Below are positions 24,967 to 29,824 of a DNA stretch of 29,824 nucleotides, piece after piece. A program made the translations under genes and the position numbers. Numbering within the stretch: the stretch's first letter is position 1; each line of letters starts with the position of its first letter. Origin of the DNA: CAWUKT01 sp963923035 (GTDB taxonomy: Bacteria; Bacteroidota; Bacteroidia; J057; JADKCL01); contig CAWUKT010000087.1 in the NCBI GenBank assembly GCA_963923035.1, positions 1 to 29,824 of the forward strand. The letters are read 5' to 3'. The notes beneath the pieces were generated by a model. The model was given only the letters and a program-made list of their open reading frames with translations, had not been told where the DNA came from and searched no databases.

Positions 24967-27477
24967 TCAGTGAAGGACGGCGCCGGGATTCCCGGCATCT
25001 GAATTCCGGAACAAACGCAGGCGCTCTTCTTTCTCTTTGGCCGCTCTCCGCACGGGTTCCATAAGGTCCAAAGCCCCGGGAACGGGCTTTTTCTCCAGCG
25101 CGTGTTCCAGCACCTCTTCCATCCGGTCAACAAAGATGACCTTCAGGCCTTCGAGGTACTCTTCCTTAATCTCGTGGAGGTCCTTTTTGTTCATCTTGCA
25201 GAGAATTACGGTCTTGATCCCGGCCCGTTTGGCGGCGAGGACCTTTTCCTTGATGCCACCGACCGGCAAGACCTTGCCTCGCAGGGTGATTTCCCCGGTC
25301 ATGGCCAGGTTGGGGACCAGCATGCGCTGGCTGAACAACGAGGTGATGGCACTCAGAATCGCGATCCCGGCGCTGGGACCGTCTTTCGGAATGGCTCCGG
25401 CAGGGAAGTGGATGTGGAGGTCCCAATGGCGGAAGACATCTCCGTCGATTCCAAAGCGCTTGGCCCGGCCCCGAAGGTAGTTGTACGCCAAAGTGGCAGA
25501 CTCTTTCATCACGTCCCCCAATTGACCGGTCATGGACAGCTTGCCATTGCCGGGCGTGAGCGAGGTCTCGATGAAGAGGATATCGCCCCCGACCGGGGTC
25601 CACGCCAATCCGATGGAGACCCCGGGGGTTTCCAGCTTCTGGTACATGTCATTCTCGAAGCGGGGAATGCCGAGGTAATCTTCCAGGTTCTTCTGGGTGA
25701 CAGATACCGCGTCTGTTTCCTCGAATACGAGCTTCTTGGCGGTGCGGCGCATCACGGCGGAAATCTTCTGGGCGAGGTTCCGGACGCCCGATTCGCGGGT
25801 ATAGCCTTCGATAATCTTGCGGATGCCCGGCTTGCCGATGCGGATTTCCGCGGACTTGAGGCCGTGCTCCTTGCGGAGGCGGGGAATCAGGTGCCGCTTG
25901 GCGATTTCAACCTTCTCTTCCATCGAGTAGCCATTGATCTCGATGATTTCCATCCGGTCGCGCAGGGCGGGGTGGATAGTATTGAGGGTATTGGCGGTGC
26001 AAATGAACATGACGTGGGACAGGTCATATTCCACTTCGAGGAAGTGATCGGCGAAGGTATCGTTCTGCTCGGGGTCGAGGACCTCGAGCAAGGCGGAGGA
26101 AGGATCACCTCGGTGATCGGAACCGACTTTGTCGATCTCGTCGAGCATGAAGACCGGGTTCCCGGACTTGGCCTTCTTCAGGCCCTGGATGATCCGGCCA
26201 GGCATGGCGCCGATATAGGTCCGGCGGTGGCCCCGGATTTCGGCTTCGTCGCGGACGCCACCGAGGGAGATGCGGATGAATTCGCGGCCCAGGGACTTGG
26301 CGATGGACTTCCCGAGGGAGGTCTTGCCGACTCCGGGAGGGCCGTGGAAGCACAGGATGGGGGCCTTCTTGTCGTTCTTGAGCTTGAGGACGGCGAGGTA
26401 TTCGAGGATGCGGTCCTTGACCTTTTCGAGGCCGTAGTGGTCGTCGTCGAGGACCTTCTGGGCGAACTTGAAGTCGAAGTTGTCTTCGGTATAGGAGCCC
26501 CAGGGCAGGTCGAGCAGCCAGTCCACATAATTGAGGACGACGGCGTAATCGGGCATGTTCGGCGACAGCCGGGACAGCTTGCCGATCTCCTTGTCGAAGA
26601 CCGCCTGTACTTTTTCCGACCAGTTCTTTTCGGCCGCCCGGCGCTTCATTTCTTCGATCTCATTCTCGGGCGTATCGTCTCCCAACTCATCCTGGATGGC
26701 CTTGATCTGCTGCCGCAGGAAGTATTCGCGTTGCTGCTTGTCGAGGTCGGTCCGGACCCTGGAATTGATTTCTTCGCTGAGTTCCAGGATCGCCAGCTCT
26801 TTCCCCAGCAATTCGAGGACATGGTTGCCCTTGTGTTCGATGCTGTTCATCTCCAGAATGACCTGCTTCTCGTCGATGTTGAGGTTGAGGTTGGTGGCGA
26901 TGAAGTAAATGAGGAAGGTCAGGCTCTCGATGTTTTCGATGAGGACCTGGGCTTCGGAGGGAATGGCGGGGGAAATCTCAATGATTTCGAGGGCCTCGCG
27001 CTTGAGGCTGTGCATGATGACCTCGGCTTCGTCTTCCTCGGGGTATTGCTCTTCGAGCTTTTCGACACGGGCGGTGAAGTAGGGTTCGCTGGACAGGAAC
27101 TCCTTGACTTCGAAGCGACTGCGGCCTTGGATGACGATGGTGATGGCACCATCGGGCATGCGGACCATGCGGAGGATGCGGGCCATGGTGCCGAAACGGA
27201 AGAGGTCTTTGGTTTCGGGATCTTCAATCTCCATGTTGCGCTGGGCGATGACGCCGATGATCTTGTCGCCGCGCTCATAGGATTCGGTAACGAGTTCGAT
27301 GGATTTTTTGCGTCCTACGGTGATGGGAATGGTGACGCCGGGATAGAGAACGGTATTTTTAAGGGGGAGAATGCCTAGGGTCTCCGGGACTTCCTCTTCA
27401 AACATCTCCTTCTCGTCGGCTCCGTTGAGCATCCTGAAGTCTGAGTCGAGAAAATCGGCATCGTTGAGTCGTATCAT
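24967..27477 (-). CDS. lon: ATP-dependent Lon protease (LonA type)
   Basis: Cytoplasmic AAA+ serine protease of 836 aa that degrades misfolded and regulatory proteins. The N-terminal LON substrate domain (about 33-230) is followed by a coiled coil (about 230-300), then the AAA+ module with Walker A GPPGVGKT (379-386) and Walker B FMLDEID (443-449). The protease domain has catalytic Ser702 in PKDGPSAG and Lys745 in GGIKEK, so the Ser-Lys dyad is intact. Length is normal for LonA. It leads a probable lon-TPR transcript. No convincing promoter motif was found in the 540-bp upstream gap. Confidence 0.97.
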   Translation of the reverse strand: MIRLNDADFLDSDFRMLNGADEKEMFEEEVPETLGILPLKNTVLYPGVTIPITVGRKKSIELVTESYERGDKIIGVIAQRNMEIEDPETKDLFRFGTMARILRMVRMPDGAITIVIQGRSRFEVKEFLSSEPYFTARVEKLEEQYPEEDEAEVIMHSLKREALEIIEISPAIPSEAQVLIENIESLTFLIYFIATNLNLNIDEKQVILEMNSIEHKGNHVLELLGKELAILELSEEINSRVRTDLDKQQREYFLRQQIKAIQDELGDDTPENEIEEMKRRAAEKNWSEKVQAVFDKEIGKLSRLSPNMPDYAVVLNYVDWLLDLPWGSYTEDNFDFKFAQKVLDDDHYGLEKVKDRILEYLAVLKLKNDKKAPILCFHGPPGVGKTSLGKSIAKSLGREFIRISLGGVRDEAEIRGHRRTYIGAMPGRIIQGLKKAKSGNPVFMLDEIDKVGSDHRGDPSSALLEVLDPEQNDTFADHFLEVEYDLSHVMFICTANTLNTIHPALRDRMEIIEINGYSMEEKVEIAKRHLIPRLRKEHGLKSAEIRIGKPGIRKIIEGYTRESGVRNLAQKISAVMRRTAKKLVFEETDAVSVTQKNLEDYLGIPRFENDMYQKLETPGVSIGLAWTPVGGDILFIETSLTPGNGKLSMTGQLGDVMKESATLAYNYLRGRAKRFGIDGDVFRHWDLHIHFPAGAIPKDGPSAGIAILSAITSLFSQRMLVPNLAMTGEITLRGKVLPVGGIKEKVLAAKRAGIKTVILCKMNKKDLHEIKEEYLEGLKVIFVDRMEEVLEHALEKKPVPGALDLMEPVRRAAKEKEERLRLFRNSDAGNPGAVLH

Positions 27478-27599
27478 GTATTTCGTTGTCTTCTCTGGTG
27501 GTGAAGGCTGCGGTGTACAGCGTGGGGAGTAATGGAGGCAAATGGTGTGCCGAAGTAAAAAGTACGGAAAATATGCGCCATATATGGTAAGGTGGGTGT

Positions 27600-27760
27600 C
27601 AAAATGGCATTAGAGAGGGGAATGTGCGAATTGGAGAATGTGAGAATATGCAAATGTGAAGATGTGCATATGAAAGGAATTGGGAGAAGGGGAATGGGAG
27701 AATGGGGGAAATATGCAAATGTGGAGATTGGGGAAATGGAGAAATGAGAGTTCTTGGTAT
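27600..27760. repeat. Purine-rich degenerate short repeats
   Basis: The plus strand is almost all A, G and T, built from variations on GAATGTG, GGGAGAA and ATGCAAATGTG. AATATGCAAATGTG occurs exactly twice, at 27645-27658 and 27710-27723, 65 bp apart. Such blocks are probably slippage-derived spacer DNA; no function is visible. Confidence 0.6.
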
Positions 27761-27810
27761 CGGCAATCTCTTCTTTTTCAGATGTGTGCATTGGGGAACT
27801 ATCTCCTTTT

Positions 27811-27865
27811 CTGCGGTAGGTGTCGGAGGCGGTTGTCGGAGCTCCCGCGTGAGCGGAGCGACTGC
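27811..27865. repeat. Dispersed repeat, copy 2 (inverted partner at 14860-14913)
   Basis: The segment 27838-27865 is the exact reverse complement of 14860-14887, and similarity runs on to CTGCGG at 27811. The core can fold as GCTC(C)CGC / GCGGAGC around a GTGA loop (27841-27857). It sits about 150 bp before the lipoprotein start, in the opposite orientation to copy 1 relative to the following plus-strand gene. Confidence 0.75.
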
Positions 27866-27877
27866 CAGAGGGACCGA

Positions 27878-27895
27878 CCGGCGCGGGAGCGCCGG
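27878..27895. repeat. GC-rich perfect hairpin
   Basis: CCGGCGC (27878-27884) and GCGCCGG (27889-27895) form a perfect 7-bp stem with a GGGA tetraloop, 12 bp beyond the dispersed repeat. It lacks a T tract, so termination is unlikely. It may be part of the same repeat element. Confidence 0.5.
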
Positions 27896-28015
27896 GACCG
27901 CCCTGCTCTTCCTCAAGGCCGATTTTAAAACCTTCGGGCATCGATCCCGTAGACCTGCCCTGCAAATGGGGTTGCGCCCGTTGCAATTTTTGAATCTCCA
28001 ACTCATATTGTAACC

Positions 28016-29344
28016 ATGAAGCCTGCCAACCTAAACCACCGACATTTTCACTTGCTGTTTTTGCTGGGCATTTTGTTCATGCTCGGCTGCAACAAGGGCT
28101 GTACCACGCGGGAGGTCCTCGGCGAAGAAACCCGGGAAATCGGATACGGGGACTACAAGGGGACGATGCGCGTCCGCTGGATCGAGATTCGGCACAGCCG
28201 CCGCAAGCCGGGCCGGGGACTGCTGGAACGCAAGGTTTCCTACAATTACGCGCTGGAATACAGCCTCCGGTTGCCGAAGATCGGGTTCCAGGACCTGGGT
28301 GAACTTCCCTACTACGACGAGGATGAGGAGCCGAATTACGAGCGGGAATTTGCGCGGTTCAGCATGGACTTTTCGCCGGACTACCGCCACTTTGCCTACG
28401 GTCTAGAGGGCTCGTTGAAGGGCCTCGTCCACGAATTCAATGGGCACCTATTCAAATCGAATTATGATTTGGCCTGGAAGGAGAAGGACCTGGAACGGAT
28501 CAATTGGTCGGACTTGCCAACGCCGCGGAAGCTGTTGGAGGAGAGTCTGACGGCAGGGATGAACTGTATGTCCATGGACAATGAGACGCGGTTGATCCTG
28601 AGCGAAATGCCGATTGAAGACAGCATCCACATGGTGGCGCTGGAGAACTGGCCCCGGTGCCAGGGAATGGTTGATTTTTACGATGAGATTACGGTGAAAC
28701 GGCTCGCCCAGAATCCGATGTGGAAGGCCCGCGCCATTGTGAAGGCGAAGGAGGAGATGTTGGAGGGCTTTATGGATGCGGAAGAAGGGGAACAAATGCT
28801 GAAGTACCTTGGTGACCGGAGTGTCTACGATGAACTGGATTCGGTCAAGGTGGAGAAATTTGGACGGGGGAGCTTCCGGTCCAATGAATATGTGTACAAG
28901 AAGTTGCGGAGCAAAACCGATACGCTCTCTAGTAAAGCGCAGGAAATGCTGCTGCGGCGGACGGATCGGGTGGCGGACCAGGTGCTGCGGAGGGGGAGCA
29001 CGGAAATCGAATTGGAAGATATCTTCAAAGTGTGGCGACTAATGGGTGAAAGCGAGCGGACGGAGAAGCTGCTGACCCGAAGTTTCCAAAAGTCTCAACC
29101 TTGGAACCGCAATTGGTTCTGGATGAAAAAGGGCATTCTGGACGACTACGATTCTTTCTCGGACTCAGAACAAGAAATCATTTCGGCAGGGGTGCTTAAA
29201 TTATTCCCCAAGATCAAATCCTACCACCGGGACGACCTGTTCGAGGCGATACAGGACTTCACGGACTGCGAGGAACAGAAACGCCTGATGAAAAAATACC
29301 CTTCGGATTTGGAGGACTTTATCCTGCCGGGACGCTGCGAATAA
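28016..29344 (+). CDS. Predicted lipoprotein of unknown function
   Basis: Protein of 442 aa that I do not recognise. A lipoprotein signal peptide is visible: a hydrophobic stretch (12-23) followed by LGC with Cys25 as the lipidation site. The mature part is mixed charged and soluble, rich in Glu, Arg, Trp and Tyr. Acidic patches such as YYDEDEEPNYERE occur around residue 100. The middle and C-terminal parts look alpha-helical (about 240-440), and there are no cysteine motifs or catalytic signatures I can name. It is expected to be anchored to the inner face of the outer membrane. The following methyltransferase gene starts at the very next base after its stop, so the two are co-transcribed. 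Confidence 0.8.
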   Translation: MKPANLNHRHFHLLFLLGILFMLGCNKGCTTREVLGEETREIGYGDYKGTMRVRWIEIRHSRRKPGRGLLERKVSYNYALEYSLRLPKIGFQDLGELPYYDEDEEPNYEREFARFSMDFSPDYRHFAYGLEGSLKGLVHEFNGHLFKSNYDLAWKEKDLERINWSDLPTPRKLLEESLTAGMNCMSMDNETRLILSEMPIEDSIHMVALENWPRCQGMVDFYDEITVKRLAQNPMWKARAIVKAKEEMLEGFMDAEEGEQMLKYLGDRSVYDELDSVKVEKFGRGSFRSNEYVYKKLRSKTDTLSSKAQEMLLRRTDRVADQVLRRGSTEIELEDIFKVWRLMGESERTEKLLTRSFQKSQPWNRNWFWMKKGILDDYDSFSDSEQEIISAGVLKLFPKIKSYHRDDLFEAIQDFTDCEEQKRLMKKYPSDLEDFILPGRCE

Positions 29345-29824
29345 ATGGGGGCTTACAAGGACTTCCAATTTCGGCAATTCGCGGTTCGGCAGGAGCAGTC
29401 TCCGGCGCGCCTGGGCACGGATGGGGTCACTTTGGGCGCCTGGGTCCAGGCGAACCCCGCGGAACGCATCCTGGATGTCGGCACCGGCACGGGGGTCATC
29501 GCCCTCATGCTTGCCCAACGCAATCCTGCCGCCCAAGTCGATGCGCTGGAAGTGCACCCGGCGGCGGCGGCGGAAGCCCGCTTCAATTTTGAGCGGTCGG
29601 CCTGGGCGGATCGGCTCCGGCTGATCCAAATGGATGCGCGCACGTATGCAGTGGGAGCCGGTTACGACCTCATCGTCTCGAATCCGCCCTTTTTTGAGGG
29701 TGGCACGCCCTCCCCGGATGCGGATCGGCGTTCCTGGCGGACGCAGGACCGACTGGGGCCGGAGAGCCTCGCCGCCTTGGTCGCGCGGGTCTTGCGGCCA
29801 AGTGGCCGCTGGGCGGTGGTGGTG
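29345..29824 (+). CDS. tRNA1(Val) A37 N6-methyltransferase, TrmN6/YfiC-like (truncated by window edge)
   Basis: The first 160 residues of a SAM-dependent methyltransferase, cut by the right end of the window. MGAYKDFQFRQFAVRQ opens the typical N-terminus, and the LGTDGVTLGAW segment is the TrmN6-like entry. Motif I is DVGTGTGVIALMLAQ (about 48-62), and the catalytic motif IV is NPPFF, typical of N6-adenine methyltransferases. The expected role is methylation of A37 in tRNA-Val. The ATG directly follows the TAA of the lipoprotein gene, implying translational coupling. Confidence 0.85.
   Translation, partial: MGAYKDFQFRQFAVRQEQSPARLGTDGVTLGAWVQANPAERILDVGTGTGVIALMLAQRNPAAQVDALEVHPAAAAEARFNFERSAWADRLRLIQMDARTYAVGAGYDLIVSNPPFFEGGTPSPDADRRSWRTQDRLGPESLAALVARVLRPSGRWAVVV

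Larger units (their letters stand above)
27478..28015. other. 540-bp non-coding gap with purine-rich repeats and a dispersed repeat
   Basis: The gap lies between the divergent lon and lipoprotein genes. From lon outward it holds a CCATATATGG palindrome (27578-27587), a purine-rich block of short degenerate repeats (27600-27760), the second copy of the dispersed repeat (27811-27865), and a perfect GC-rich hairpin (27878-27895). A 175-aa minus-strand frame across it is repetitive in translation (runs of H, S, P, I) and is judged non-coding. Confidence 0.75.

Noticed and set aside
25102..27378. 758-aa open frame on the plus strand opposite lon
   Set aside because: The translation is a mirror of Lon codons (D, L, V, G-rich runs) with no recognisable domain. 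Lon itself is complete and beyond doubt.
27474..28001. 175-aa minus-strand frame upstream of lon
   Set aside because: The translation is low-complexity (H, S, P, I repeats) derived from the purine-rich repeat block and the dispersed repeat. There is no sign of coding selection.

Overview
The window looks like a chromosome fragment of a Bacteroidota bacterium, probably a marine or wastewater Saprospiria/Lewinella-type lineage. Three observations support this. Two large secreted proteins end in type IX secretion (T9SS) C-terminal sorting domains. Gene starts lack Shine-Dalgarno sequences, while Bacteroidota-type -7 boxes (TAnnTTTG) lie upstream of some genes. The products (225-aa ClpP, BatA-domain protein beside a degenerate dihydroorotase, ~460-aa arginine decarboxylase) are typical of the phylum. 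The genus-level placement is inference. No rRNA, tRNA, CRISPR array, insertion sequence or phage gene was seen.

Layout, left to right. A hairpin terminator is followed by clpP-clpX (minus strand). Next comes a probable pair on the minus strand, an SLC45-like MFS sugar transporter and a 942-aa T9SS-exported protein with a CBM9-like N-terminus. A second MFS transporter is divergent from the first, and a 25-bp imperfect palindrome lies between them. A Na/phosphate symporter converges on the second MFS gene with a 4-bp overlap. A BatA-domain/VWA membrane protein then overlaps a dihydroorotase homologue that has lost its catalytic residues, followed by radA.

Between radA and the next gene lie about 810 bp packed with inverted repeats. 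This non-coding block is the most unusual stretch of the window. It is followed on the plus strand by a two-gene unit, a FeeM-like GNAT acyltransferase and a formyltransferase. On the minus strand follow an MlaF-type ABC ATPase without its permease, a membrane-anchored TPR/LuxR-HTH regulator and a T9SS beta-helix protein. Then come a sirtuin (minus) and, divergent from it, arginine decarboxylase (plus), and finally lon with a TPR protein (minus). A second repeat-bearing gap of about 540 bp carries an inverted copy of a ~55-bp element also present in the first gap. The window ends with an unrecognised lipoprotein directly abutted by a truncated trmN6-like methyltransferase gene.

Most genes are housekeeping: protein quality control (ClpXP, Lon), recombination repair (RadA), transport, polyamine synthesis and tRNA modification. 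The best candidates for undescribed biology are the GNAT-formyltransferase pair, the hairpin array upstream of it, and the membrane-spanning regulator next to a secreted beta-helix protein.
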